DNA of 64,000 nucleotides from Mesorhizobium sp. B4-1-4. GTDB taxonomy: Bacteria > Pseudomonadota > Alphaproteobacteria > Rhizobiales > Rhizobiaceae. Positions 44,896 through 53,914 of this stretch are shown here, one piece after another. The position numbers were made by a program, and so were the translations under genes. The notes beneath the pieces are model-generated. The model did no database searches, had not been told where the DNA came from, and saw only the letters and a program-made list of their open reading frames with translations. The stretch covers positions 3,410,001-3,474,000 of the forward strand of contig NZ_CP083950.1 of NCBI RefSeq assembly GCF_006439395.2, read 5' to 3'. The stretch's first letter is position 1; each line of letters begins with the position of its first letter.

Positions 44896-45996
44896 GTGCA
44901 CATCAATCCACCTGACCTAAATTCGCGGCGTGCGCGATTCGCTGATTGGCTAGAGCTACTCGCTTTAACTAGTGCCGCCGGGCAGGTGTCCATTTCAACG
45001 CTTAGATCTCAGTTGCGTCGCCTTTCGGACGACCGCACATCGGCGAAGGAACTCGATGTCGATGCCGACGACAGTGGCGAGCCCGAAGTGACCGACCGTG
45101 CTGCCGATGATCTTGAGGAACGCATTGTCGAGGAAATCTCACTTCGGGTGGAGACTATTGGTTCGGCCTACCCATTCCAACTGATGGTCAACGGCAAGCT
45201 CGGTGAATCGCAAATTCTACTCCGGAAGCCGACTTGGAATGAGGCCAAAACAGGCGAGCTTTTTTACACTTTTTGCCTTCTCGACTCCGGGATACGCGAA
45301 GACCTCATAAGTGTTCCGAAAGCAGAACGTGGCTTTGTGCAAAGAATTGGAAACATATTTCAGATATGTTCGTGTATAGCTGTTGGCGGATATACCGACG
45401 CTCAAGTAGTGTCGTTCGGCTTCCCAAGAGCAACTGGCGACGGCTTTCTTCCTGCCTTGCAGGCAGCCTGGCTTCGCTATGGTTCCTACTGTGTCCGATC
45501 AGACATTCCGTATGGATTTGACGCCAAGCTCAAGGATGGCGGCGTCGATATCATCGCATGGCGGCCGTTCGACGATGGCAATGCCGCAACTTTCTTGATG
45601 TTCGTGCAAGTGGCCTCTGGGCTAGACTGGAAGGACAAGCCAGTCGCGAACGATGTGAAGGCAATAAAGCAGTGGTTCGTAGACGGGGTATTCGAACACT
45701 TTGTGCCAGCGATATGTATCCCCTTCCCGCTCTGGTTCGATCTCGACGAGCCACCCAAGGATGCTACTGGCAAAAAGCTACCCTTTAAGAATGGCATTCT
45801 TCGCCGCTTCGTCGTCAGAGAAAGCGCGTTTGGCATCATATTCGACCGAGGTCGTATCGCTAACTCATCCGCCCGAGCGTTAAGCGCCCCTGGGGGCCCT
45901 AGGGCAGGCATAGATGGGGCTGATCGAGTGAGCGAAGTCGCAGCTTGGGTTGATGAGGTAATGGGATCTCTCGCTGAAAAGAGGGTCGCGGCATGA
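44896..45996 (+). CDS. PD-(D/E)XK-like putative endonuclease
   Basis: 366 residues. Near residue 215-250, LKDGGVDIIAWRPFDDG is followed by FLMFVQVASGLDWKDKP: an Asp after a beta strand, then a Q-x-A/S strand in place of E-x-K, a spacing seen in divergent PD-(D/E)XK nucleases. The N-terminal half includes acidic helices and a strand-rich region. Starts one base after the ParB-like gene and overlaps the methyltransferase ATG by 4 bases (ATGA). Together they look like a restriction-modification pair; catalytic activity is unproven and the canonical Lys is not evident. Confidence 0.6.
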   Translation: MHINPPDLNSRRARFADWLELLALTSAAGQVSISTLRSQLRRLSDDRTSAKELDVDADDSGEPEVTDRAADDLEERIVEEISLRVETIGSAYPFQLMVNGKLGESQILLRKPTWNEAKTGELFYTFCLLDSGIREDLISVPKAERGFVQRIGNIFQICSCIAVGGYTDAQVVSFGFPRATGDGFLPALQAAWLRYGSYCVRSDIPYGFDAKLKDGGVDIIAWRPFDDGNAATFLMFVQVASGLDWKDKPVANDVKAIKQWFVDGVFEHFVPAICIPFPLWFDLDEPPKDATGKKLPFKNGILRRFVVRESAFGIIFDRGRIANSSARALSAPGGPRAGIDGADRVSEVAAWVDEVMGSLAEKRVAA

Positions 45997-47087
45997 GACA
46001 TCCGCTCCATGCGATTTGCCCCTATTTCGCGATGTTCCCAGAGAGGTTCGTTGCCGAGCAACTCTTAGCCTACACACGACCGAAGGATTTGGTCTTCGAT
46101 CCCTTCTGTGGGCGCGGAACCACTGTGCTTGAGAGCCTGCTCAATGGCCGCGCGGCTATTGGCTCGGATATTAATCCCGTGGCTGCTTGCGTTGCGGGAG
46201 CCAAAGCCCAGGTGCCCGAACTCCAGGCAGTACTTGCTAGGTTGAACGCGTTGGAGGAATTATTCGAGGCGATTGACGAGCGGGCGACACCGCCCTCTGA
46301 TTTTTTTGCCACGTGTTTTCATGTCAAGACGTTTGCCCAAATCGCATTTTTACGCGAGCGGCTGACTTGGCAAGATGATCCGACGGATCGATTCATAGCC
46401 GCCGTTATCTTGGGGGTTCTTCATGGCGAGTCTCATCGCTCGGCGATGTGCCTCAGCAATCGCATGCCCCGGACAATCAGTACCAAGCCAGATTACTCCG
46501 TGCGATGGTGGCGAGAGCGCGGTTTGGAACCACCAGAGCGAGACGCCTTCAAAATCCTTCGTCAAGCAGCTAGTTTTCGATATTCAAAACTGCCCCCCAG
46601 GGCCCACGGTAAGGTTGTGCTCACAGACTCCCGAAAGGCAGCTGAAAGGTTTGTTGAGCATAACGGCAAGGTTGCGCTTGTGGTCACCTCCCCACCCTAT
46701 CTGGATACAACAGACTATTCCGAAGACCAATGGCTTCGGCTCTGGTTTCTCGGTGGCTCGGAACGGCCCGTCCATCGCCTGAATCGGGATGATCGACATA
46801 CTGTGCCGACAGACTATTGGAGCTTTCTCTCAGAAGTTTGGAACGGCACCGAGCCGCTGCTGCGAGAAAGCTCAACAATTGTGATTCGGATCGGCGGGAC
46901 TCGGCTGGCCAAAGACGCGTTGCTGGAAGGCTTGCAATCTGGACTCTCCGAAGCAATGAAACGTCGTACAGTTCGGGCCTTACACAGTGGCCGCTCGTCC
47001 GAAATCACAAAACGCCAGACTAATTCCTTCCGCCCAGGAACCAAACCTGAACGCCTCGAGCATGACTTTACCTTCCAAGTTACCTAG
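45993..47087 (+). CDS. DNA methyltransferase (N4-cytosine/N6-adenine amino type)
   Basis: 364 residues. SAM motif I LVFDPFCGRGTTVLESLL (~32-49) precedes catalytic motif IV VVTSPPYLDTTDY (~230), with a long intervening region (~90-220) acting as probable target-recognition part. TSPPY suggests N4-cytosine or N6-adenine methylation. ATG 45993 overlaps the nuclease gene stop. Last gene of the RHH/ParB-like/nuclease/methyltransferase chain. It could protect host DNA from the neighbouring nuclease. Confidence 0.88.
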   Translation: MRHPLHAICPYFAMFPERFVAEQLLAYTRPKDLVFDPFCGRGTTVLESLLNGRAAIGSDINPVAACVAGAKAQVPELQAVLARLNALEELFEAIDERATPPSDFFATCFHVKTFAQIAFLRERLTWQDDPTDRFIAAVILGVLHGESHRSAMCLSNRMPRTISTKPDYSVRWWRERGLEPPERDAFKILRQAASFRYSKLPPRAHGKVVLTDSRKAAERFVEHNGKVALVVTSPPYLDTTDYSEDQWLRLWFLGGSERPVHRLNRDDRHTVPTDYWSFLSEVWNGTEPLLRESSTIVIRIGGTRLAKDALLEGLQSGLSEAMKRRTVRALHSGRSSEITKRQTNSFRPGTKPERLEHDFTFQVT

Positions 47088-47326
47088 TCGACCGCCAAGC
47101 AATGATTGAATCTGCCTTATCTCATTGGCAGGCTGAGTGTGTATGACGGCATAACTGTCGTCAGACCGTCCACTCGTTGTCGGAAGATCCAGTTAAATCC
47201 TCGCCGCTCCTTTCAAACTCCGCATGCCTCGACCCGGCGACCTGAATTCATTGGCGAGGCCGGACGACATGCTTTTTGGAGAACGAGGGGAACGCGAATC
47301 CGCGTTCCTCTCTCCCTCACCCGAGA

Positions 47327-47647
47327 CTAGTGCCGTTGGCTCATGAACTCGCTGTCGCCTGTCACGATCGCGATGTTTCCGACGACCGGATAGGAGATCG
47401 ATTTCCCGATGAGGGAGGTGTTTCTCGGCAACCCAACAAGCCTTCCTTCCTCATTGCAATACGCGACGCATTTCTGCGGATTTCCATGTTCGTCGACGCA
47501 TTCCTCGAAATGGCGATTGGTTGGTAGCGGCAGCTTTTCTATGTAACCACCAACGGCTTCCTGAAGCTCTTTCAGTGACGGCCATTTGGTCAGGGTGCGT
47601 TGTGTAATTTCACCGCTCGCGTAGGCGACGATCAGTTTTCCGTCCAT
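47327..47647 (-). CDS. DUF3846-like small protein
   Basis: 106 residues. The segment GGYIEKLPLPTNRHF followed by QKCVAYCNEEGRLVGLPRN and VVGNIAIVTGD is the signature of DUF3846 proteins, which occur on plasmids, phages and conjugative elements; function unknown. Start ATG 47647. It lies after the broken ardC gene on the same strand. The 240 bases between it and the methyltransferase hold no gene I can support. Confidence 0.75.
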   Translation of the reverse strand: MDGKLIVAYASGEITQRTLTKWPSLKELQEAVGGYIEKLPLPTNRHFEECVDEHGNPQKCVAYCNEEGRLVGLPRNTSLIGKSISYPVVGNIAIVTGDSEFMSQRH

Positions 47648-47854
47648 TGTTGTGCTCCGAAATTCATTTTTCCAGCGTCTCTAGCGACAACGGAGTCTCG
47701 AATCCGTTAAGGCCAGGCGCTTCGCGAAACGGGTCCAGAGTTTGAAGCGAACGAAGCGCTGCCAAGTGGGCCTTGTATCGGACGGAACGCCTGAAACTAG
47801 TCGACAGTCGCCCCTCACTTTGGAAGGCCGCCACGCAACCTGATGACGGCCCGG

Positions 47855-48322
47855 CTACACAAGTGCTGGATTCCCCAAGATGAACGCGGCAGCCTTGCTC
47901 GCTTGCGCCGCAGCCTTGAAGATCGTGCGGCTGTCGGCCTTCAGGCACTTCAGCCAACTGGCGATGTTGTCGGCATGGTCGGCGCGCGGTGCTGAACTGA
48001 TGCCGATATCGGCGCAAAGGAAAGCGGCTCCGAGTTCGGCGACCAACTCTTCGATGGCGTAAGCCTCGCTGCTGAAGCTCCGGACATGTCGCGGGCGCAA
48101 CGATGCACGGGTGCGGTCCAGTGTGCGCCAGCTCGTGGAACAGAGTGGAGTAATAGGCCTCCTTGGTGAGGACGTTGGCGTTCCGTTGAACGCCTTTCGA
48201 TCCGGCATCCGGATCATGTCCAGCGACGGCACGTAACATGCCCGGCTGCCGCTGCTCTCGATTCGAACGCTAGTCGCTCGCACGACGGCATCGCCGCCTT
48301 GAACAGAAAAGATATGGCGCAC
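47855..48322 (-). pseudogene. ardC-type antirestriction gene, truncated and frameshifted
   Basis: Remains of the zincin part of ArdC. One frame gives GSRACYVPSLDMIRMPDRKA, a second frame gives LTKEAYYSTLFHELAHTG (the HExxH zinc motif), and the first frame resumes with SSEAYAIEELVAELGAAFLC then DHADNIASWLKCLK. Two compensating frameshifts thus surround the active site, near 48190 and 48080. The N-terminal ssDNA-binding domain is missing; the preceding relaxase gene ends 17 bases upstream. Non-functional as read. Confidence 0.75.
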
Positions 48323-48339
48323 TGGCTCAGGGACCGACG

Positions 48340-49833
48340 CTAGTGGGCCTTGTCGAAACCAGGCTGACGGCGATCCGAAGGCAGCTTCTTCGGCGGCTGT
48401 CGTCGGGGGAAGGCAGGCTTGAAGACAGGGGCAGAACTCTCCGTGTCAGGCGACTCCATGGGGGGCGGGTTTGGAACCGTTATTCGCTTTGTGAGCGCCA
48501 GATGGATCTCACGGCTCGACAGTCGCGATGCTGACGTGGGCAGGGCCGGAGAAACGTCCGCTTTGGCGGCTCCAGTCGCTCCTGAGCCCGGTTCGTTCGG
48601 ATTTGTCGAACGATTTGACTGGTCGGCGCGCAGCCTATCGAAGGCAGCCTGTGCTTTCGGCGAAAGAACGTGATTTCTGACCTCGATTCCACGTAGCATG
48701 CAGGCGACCGTCACGGCATCTTTGTAGGCCTGATCGCCATGAACCTCGACGCTTTCCCATCCGTGGCGCTCGGCGGCTGCGGCTGTCTCCGCTGCGGCCG
48801 TCCAGGTGATGCGTCCCTTCAACGAAATTGCATCGCCCCGGTCGATAAGAGCCGTACCATCCGCAAGATTGATCCAGAGAAGGTCTCGCTTCTCGTCGAA
48901 CCTGACTGACGCGATCGACGGAATGGCCTCCGCGTCGATCCATCCGCTCCGGTGCCACGTGCGAAGTATTGCGGCGCGGCGGTCCTTCTTGGATGACGAT
49001 CGCTGGCCAGGATTGGCAGGAACGATCTGGCGCTGACGCTGCGCGCCGACTCGCGTTTCCAGATGCCTGAGCTCCAGGGCAGCTTCGATCTCCTCTGCCT
49101 GGGCTGCCTCCCACTCCCGTCTCCTCCTCCGATGGTCCTGAAGCGCCGCCAGCGCTTCGGGCATCTCGCTGGTTCGTTCAAAGAATCCGAAGTTCCATCG
49201 TGGCAGTCGCGGTTCAGGGTCCGGTAGATCTCGTTCGGAATTAGGCCGGGCATCTCCGTCATACGAGAAGCCATGCTGCTGGCAGAAGGCGGTCAGTTGG
49301 GCGGCAAACAGCTCCCGGACGTTGCGGCCGTTGCGCTCGCGGAAAAGGTCATTCCAGCTTCGATCCTTTCGCGCGGAAATGTCGTCGCCATCGATCGAGC
49401 GAAGGGTCGCAAGGCCGTGAATATTAATGTTCCTGCCGCCGTCGCTGGCGGCAACATCGTGAATGTCGATCTGGAAGATCATGCCGCGCTCAACGAACGG
49501 TCCATAAACATGACGAATGCACGGCTCCCACAACGCCTCCGGAATCTGCCTCGGCATGGAAAAATCGACGATCCGCGCTTCCTGAGCGTCGATCCGCCTC
49601 TCAACCGCAGCCGCTCGCTGCCAGAGCGCTTCAGGGTCGTGGGCCCAGTTCGGCGCATGATCCGGCACGAGCATGATGGTGCGGACGTGCTCTTTCCGCT
49701 TCCTGCTGAAATCGAACGAGCGGCCCTCGTGATCCACAGCCCTCCCGCACGACTGATAGGCGGAGCGTTTCGCTGCTGAATGACCATCGCTGCGACTGAC
49801 TACCCCGAGCTGGACACGAAAGAAATCAGCCAT
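48340..49833 (-). CDS. MobA/MobL-type relaxase with C-terminal LPD7-like domain
   Basis: 497 residues from ATG 49833 (the frame is open to 49887). N-terminal MobA/MobL domain: MADFFRVQLGVVSRSDGHSA, then KRSAYQSCGR with the likely catalytic Tyr region, and the His motif IDIHDVAASDGGRNINIHG, in which the last His is kept but the usual HAH is altered. C-terminal part has the LPD7-like strand WTAAAETAAAAERHGWESVE. Nicks oriT to start transfer of element 2. Divergent from two small genes, with an oriT-like palindrome between. Confidence 0.85.
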   Translation of the reverse strand: MADFFRVQLGVVSRSDGHSAAKRSAYQSCGRAVDHEGRSFDFSRKRKEHVRTIMLVPDHAPNWAHDPEALWQRAAAVERRIDAQEARIVDFSMPRQIPEALWEPCIRHVYGPFVERGMIFQIDIHDVAASDGGRNINIHGLATLRSIDGDDISARKDRSWNDLFRERNGRNVRELFAAQLTAFCQQHGFSYDGDARPNSERDLPDPEPRLPRWNFGFFERTSEMPEALAALQDHRRRRREWEAAQAEEIEAALELRHLETRVGAQRQRQIVPANPGQRSSSKKDRRAAILRTWHRSGWIDAEAIPSIASVRFDEKRDLLWINLADGTALIDRGDAISLKGRITWTAAAETAAAAERHGWESVEVHGDQAYKDAVTVACMLRGIEVRNHVLSPKAQAAFDRLRADQSNRSTNPNEPGSGATGAAKADVSPALPTSASRLSSREIHLALTKRITVPNPPPMESPDTESSAPVFKPAFPRRQPPKKLPSDRRQPGFDKAH

Positions 49834-49934
49834 CGGCGGCCCCTTCGTTGTCGGACGGGCTGCCGCCGAAATCTTTTTTCGAGCCACGTCGCGACAGCGA
49901 TGTATAGGCGAGCCTCATCCTCTTTTTCCCGGTT

Positions 49935-49978
49935 CTCATCGCTCAACGATGAGCTCGCGTTTGCGCCGGCGCAAACGC
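49935..49978. other. Candidate origin of transfer (hairpin plus 22-bp palindrome)
   Basis: CTCATCG (49935-49941) / CGATGAG (49947-49953) hairpin with a 5-base loop is followed by a perfect 22-base palindrome, GCGTTTGCGCC and its complement, at 49957-49978. It lies between the divergent relaxase gene and the small accessory genes, where oriT is expected. No nic consensus could be assigned. Confidence 0.6.
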
Positions 49979-50022
49979 CGACAAACAATAGTCCCGGAGC
50001 ATTCAAAACCCGGAGGGACGAT

Positions 50023-50322
50023 ATGGCCGCTGATCTTTCTCAAAAGTTGGAACTGGCACGGGCGCGAGAGAGAACCGCGCGGGCCAGAACGGCACGACTG
50101 CGGCGCTCGCTCGATCGTTCCAACAGGAAGACGCAAAGCCAACTGAAACACACGCTCGGCGGGGCAATCCTGGCGCTGGCCGAAACCGGGAGGGGCGATC
50201 AGATGGTTGCGGGCTTCCGCCGCTGGCTCGATCGTTACCTTGCCCGGCCGCAGGACCGTCAGGTTCTCCGCGATACGCCGTTCGCGCTCGACGCAAAGGA
50301 GGACGGCCATGGGAACGCATGA
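50023..50322 (+). CDS. Small coiled-coil protein divergent from the relaxase (MobC/TraC-like position)
   Basis: 99 residues from ATG 50023 with CGGAGGGA upstream. N-terminal half is a basic heptad-like helix (LELARARERTARARTARLRR), followed by GGAILALAETGRGDQM and a Trp-Leu helix. Size and place match relaxosome accessory proteins such as TraC or MobC, but I see no diagnostic motif. The next gene begins inside its end (overlap 14 bases). Confidence 0.7.
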   Translation: MAADLSQKLELARARERTARARTARLRRSLDRSNRKTQSQLKHTLGGAILALAETGRGDQMVAGFRRWLDRYLARPQDRQVLRDTPFALDAKEDGHGNA

Positions 50323-51109
50323 CAGGCTCGTGAACCTCCGCGATGGCGCTCCGTCTCGGCAAGTGTCGAACACCGCCTTAAACCCGAACTCTGTCGCTTC
50401 CGGTCATGCGAAACGGGAAGCGCGACGCGGCTGCGGCGCGGTTGCGAGGACCCGAGCCCAGCGCTACGCAACCAGGCGTGGTATGCCCAAGGCGCTCTGG
50501 CCCTTCATCGCGGCTGCAATCTTGATTGCCCTGATCTTCGATCGGCAGATGAAACCCGCCCTGTCTTGGTCGAGGGCTGCCCTCCCGACTGACGATACCG
50601 AGGTCGAGAAAGCAGCTCAGACGGCCGAGACGAGCCTTGACGAGGAACAGGCCCTGACTCCTTCCGAAACGGGCAGCGCGCTGCACGGGGAAATGCAACC
50701 GCGTTATCGTCCGCCCACCGACTTCCAAGCGAAGCATGTTTCTCAGATGGTCGACTTCCTCATTCGAAATAGAGGCAACCTGGACAATCCAGTCATCCGG
50801 CAAAAATGGGGTCACATTGACCGGACATCGATCCCGCTCGCGATCTACCTCCGCGAAATGGAGGCAGTCGACGGCTGGGCCGATCTGGAAAGAGACATCG
50901 TTGCAGTCAGCCCGCGTCCGCTAACGTCGGTGACGGACGGCACTGACATGCCCTCGTCGATCCGCCAACGGAAGATTCTGGAGCTCATTCCTGAATGGAC
51001 CCTCCACGGGGGCAAGCTGCTGAGTCCGCCGAAAACCGAAACTGCTGCCCCGATAGTCTCTTCTGATCTCGATCCCGAAGATGATCCTTCTCCGCCGACA
51101 ATGTCCTAA
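50309..51109 (+). CDS. Single-pass membrane protein of the mobilisation region
   Basis: 266 residues from ATG 50309 (AAAGGAGG upstream). Basic N-terminus, one membrane segment near residue 60 (ALWPFIAAAILIALIF), then an acidic periplasmic or cytosolic part (ERDIVAVSPRPL; PSSIRQRKILELIPEW). No family recognised. Coupled to the small coiled-coil gene, so probably linked to transfer. Confidence 0.65.
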   Translation: MGTHDRLVNLRDGAPSRQVSNTALNPNSVASGHAKREARRGCGAVARTRAQRYATRRGMPKALWPFIAAAILIALIFDRQMKPALSWSRAALPTDDTEVEKAAQTAETSLDEEQALTPSETGSALHGEMQPRYRPPTDFQAKHVSQMVDFLIRNRGNLDNPVIRQKWGHIDRTSIPLAIYLREMEAVDGWADLERDIVAVSPRPLTSVTDGTDMPSSIRQRKILELIPEWTLHGGKLLSPPKTETAAPIVSSDLDPEDDPSPPTMS

Positions 51110-51131
51110 TAAGTTGCGGCAAGTCAGCAGT

Positions 51132-52967
51132 TCATTCAGGCGAGACCGGAGCTGGCCAGATAGTCCGTGCCGTCTCAAAAAGCAGGGCACCACGCTGAAG
51201 GATCGATTCCTCATCCCAGTGCTCGTAGTGATGTAGCTCGCGATTTAGCGTCAGCGCTGCATGGGCTCGAACCGCTGGCATTTTCGACGGGAAGGCACTG
51301 TTGGATATGCTGGCGTTCAACTTGTGTGTCAAAAGGGTCAAGTTGCCGAGCTTGTTGATAGCCCGCTCCCGGTCCATCTCTCGCGATGTGTGCTCAACGT
51401 CTACCTCACCCTCTTCAAGGTGATCGAAGCCAGGGACAGGCCAATTCTGCCGCCACTTCTGCGGCATGATATGTTCGAGGGTCAGATCGCTCTTGATGGC
51501 GATGATCTCGCCATCATTTGCACGTTTTACATGCTCGATGGCCTCGAAGAGGTGACGAAGCCGGGGTTGACGACTTGCCTTATATTGATCCCGTCCAAGC
51601 CAGCTGTCTTTCCATTCCTTGTCGGTCGGCCAACGCGTGACCTCTGCTTGACTCGATGAAAGCGCCTCATGCAGCATCGCTAGCGGCTCGCTACCCGCCG
51701 CTCGAAGCTTGGCGATAATGTCGACAAAGAACCTGTTATAATTTGCGGTTGGCAAGCCGCAGATGTCGCGGCGAACTATGTATGATTCTATGAGCGTCAG
51801 TGCGGTCGCGATTCCTTCGGGCAGGCCAGCCTGGGTCGCGAGGTAAAGCACCAACGGCATAGCAGTAGACACGTCGAATGCTTTTGCGAAGCGGCCAAAA
51901 CGACCAAGCGGATCGTCCGGCGACTGCTCCGCTATTCGACGATAGATGGCAGCGCTAGCCTGAATTGCCTTGAGTTCTTCCTCGATCGAATCGAAGGGCT
52001 CATCTTCGAGAATCCATTTTCGGTAGGATTCGAACAAATGGTCGGCCGATACGAGATCGGATCGCATCATCGCCAAGTGATCAACGAAAAGCCAGTCAAG
52101 GCGCGATCTGGTTTGCCGCCCTCGCGTGTCGCCTTCGCGCCAGAACCACCGATCCAGTGGCAGCCAGTATGACTGGTAAAGCTTGTCAATGTTGAGCGAG
52201 CCTTTGGTCTGTCCTAGCCCTTTCGCACGCTGGAAAATAAAGTTTCGCATGAGGTCGCCTGCCGTTAGGTCGACACCTCGGCTGTTAAGCGTTTCAAAGA
52301 TGGTTTGCGCGTCGTCGCCTCCTTCCAGTTCGATGGAAACCACGGCAAGGCCGGATCGAAGGGCTTCGAATAGCTTTTCCATGCGGAACGCGCTGAATGC
52401 CCCGTCGACAAATACATGCTGCTCGATGCGAGCTCGAAAAAAGGCATACGCTGCAACAGACGGACGAACCACGCCTTGTTCGTCGTCTGGAATTGCGAAT
52501 ACCTCCCCAAGTTCACCGCTCGGATCGACGATGTTGATGAATGAAGAACGATCAGTCATGGATGGCCACAGCTTGAAACGTTCGACCTCCGACGTTTCCA
52601 TCACGCCATCGTTGAACAGATATTTCGAGACCTCATTCGCATATTCAGAAGACAGGGAAGCGGCTACGTCGCGCAAGGCGGACAATAAGAGCTGAAAAGT
52701 GGTCAGCCGTTGTTGGCCATCGATGACCTCGAAAGCTTGGACCTGCTTACCGAATGTCTTCATTTGAGAGATCACGATTGCGCCCATGAAATGGGGGGCC
52801 GAGAGTTGTCCGGCTTTTTCCAGGTGTCGTGCAGCGCGATCGATATCTTCCCATAGGAGTTCAAGCTGGGGCGTTACCTTCCATGCGTATTGCCGCTGAT
52901 ATAGCGGAATAAGGTAGCGACGCTTCCCATCGAAAAGCTCAATGATTGTCCGCGTAAACGGCCGCAT
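51132..52967 (-). CDS. GmrSD-type restriction enzyme (DUF262-DUF1524)
   Basis: 611 residues from ATG 52967 (GGGGGACATCCT upstream). N-terminal DUF262: YLIPLYQRQYAWKVTPQLEL, FEVIDGQQRLTTFQLL (DGQQR nucleotide site) and FETLNSRGVDLTAGDLMRNF. C-terminal DUF1524 His-Me-type nuclease: LTLEHIMPQKW and INKLGNLTLLTHKLN. Both halves are fused as in type IV enzymes that cut glucosylated hydroxymethyl-cytosine phage DNA. Lies between mobilisation genes and the res-tail remnant. Complete. Confidence 0.9.
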   Translation of the reverse strand: MRPFTRTIIELFDGKRRYLIPLYQRQYAWKVTPQLELLWEDIDRAARHLEKAGQLSAPHFMGAIVISQMKTFGKQVQAFEVIDGQQRLTTFQLLLSALRDVAASLSSEYANEVSKYLFNDGVMETSEVERFKLWPSMTDRSSFINIVDPSGELGEVFAIPDDEQGVVRPSVAAYAFFRARIEQHVFVDGAFSAFRMEKLFEALRSGLAVVSIELEGGDDAQTIFETLNSRGVDLTAGDLMRNFIFQRAKGLGQTKGSLNIDKLYQSYWLPLDRWFWREGDTRGRQTRSRLDWLFVDHLAMMRSDLVSADHLFESYRKWILEDEPFDSIEEELKAIQASAAIYRRIAEQSPDDPLGRFGRFAKAFDVSTAMPLVLYLATQAGLPEGIATALTLIESYIVRRDICGLPTANYNRFFVDIIAKLRAAGSEPLAMLHEALSSSQAEVTRWPTDKEWKDSWLGRDQYKASRQPRLRHLFEAIEHVKRANDGEIIAIKSDLTLEHIMPQKWRQNWPVPGFDHLEEGEVDVEHTSREMDRERAINKLGNLTLLTHKLNASISNSAFPSKMPAVRAHAALTLNRELHHYEHWDEESILQRGALLFETARTIWPAPVSPE

Positions 52968-53028
52968 AGGATGTCCCCCAAAAATTCGGCATCCCACGGC
53001 GCGCGAGATACCCTAATCTGCTTCTACG

Positions 53029-53215
53029 TTACTTCACCAGTTGCCCGGCTTGCCCGTACGCCGAAACAAGCGATGCCAAGGTCGCGCTCGGTTTCACTGC
53101 ACCATACGGCACGAGTACGTAAGTCCACGGCTTCCCGCCCGTATCCTTGGCGTGCTCACTGGCGTGGTGCACCCATTTTCGCGTCGCCTTGGCCTTGGCC
53201 TGTACAACCGATCGG
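53029..53215 (-). pseudogene. Tail of a second type III res gene
   Basis: About 60 codons matching the end of the Res protein at 55163: shared stretches are VVQAKAKA, RKWVHHA, HAKDTGGKPWTYVL and VKPSATLASLVSA, with differences at about one residue in five. The rest of the gene is missing; sequence 5' of it does not match. It lies just downstream of the PIN gene, so it marks an old res allele end left after recombination. Confidence 0.85.
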
Positions 53216-53347
53216 ACATCCTGATCGGGCTTGCCTGACGGGCGACTGGTATCTTTGGACCATCGACCGAACGACGACACCACCCAGCACCGACTCGTCG
53301 ATAGCTCTGGGCACGCCTGACGCGGGAGTGGAACCAGCGCGGACCAG

Positions 53348-53914
53348 TCAGCGGGCAGCCGACAGAATTCTCGGGTTTGCCGTTACGAAATCGAGACCGC
53401 AATTTGCAAAATCCGCATCGTGCGACACGATAACATATCCTTTGTCACGGCAATGTTCCCTCAGCATTATATCACTGAAGTCTATTAAGCCTGATGCTGC
53501 CTCCGATATCACATCACCAATATCAACCTGCGCGCCATTGACCGCTTCGTACTCACCGTCAGCGACAATGGTTTCACAGACATCAATCATCGTTTCCATA
53601 TAATCTTTGAACTCAGAACTCTTCCTATATTTCTTATAGTGCGAGAATTTTTCCCCATTTTGAGCTGTTTCTTCGAATGACTTCCTACGCATTTCGTACT
53701 CGATTTTGCAGCACCTGTTAAAAAATTCGCCAAGAATGTAGTCTGTCACCACAATCACATTGTCGCTATTTCTGATTTCGTTGAAGAAGGTGCTGTACAT
53801 CTCGGATTCATCAGGTCGGGGATCAAACCCTTCAAGCGAAATCCAAACATTGGTGTCGAACACGACCCGTCGACCCGCCAGTCGACATCCTTTGCGCGCG
53901 TCAAAGATCGTCAT
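53348..53914 (-). CDS. PIN-domain nuclease
   Basis: 188 residues from ATG 53914. Conserved acidic residues of PIN ribonucleases are present: VVFDTNVWISLEG (first Asp), VTDYILGEFFNRC (Glu), LIDFSDIMLREHC (Asp) and YVIVSHDADF (Asp). Four acids are kept, so it is likely active on RNA. Overlaps the DUF4325 gene by 14 bases, indicating coupled synthesis. A VapC-like toxin lacks its usual small antitoxin here; the DUF4325 or GHKL protein may control it instead, by inference. Confidence 0.82.
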   Translation of the reverse strand: MTIFDARKGCRLAGRRVVFDTNVWISLEGFDPRPDESEMYSTFFNEIRNSDNVIVVTDYILGEFFNRCCKIEYEMRRKSFEETAQNGEKFSHYKKYRKSSEFKDYMETMIDVCETIVADGEYEAVNGAQVDIGDVISEAASGLIDFSDIMLREHCRDKGYVIVSHDADFANCGLDFVTANPRILSAAR

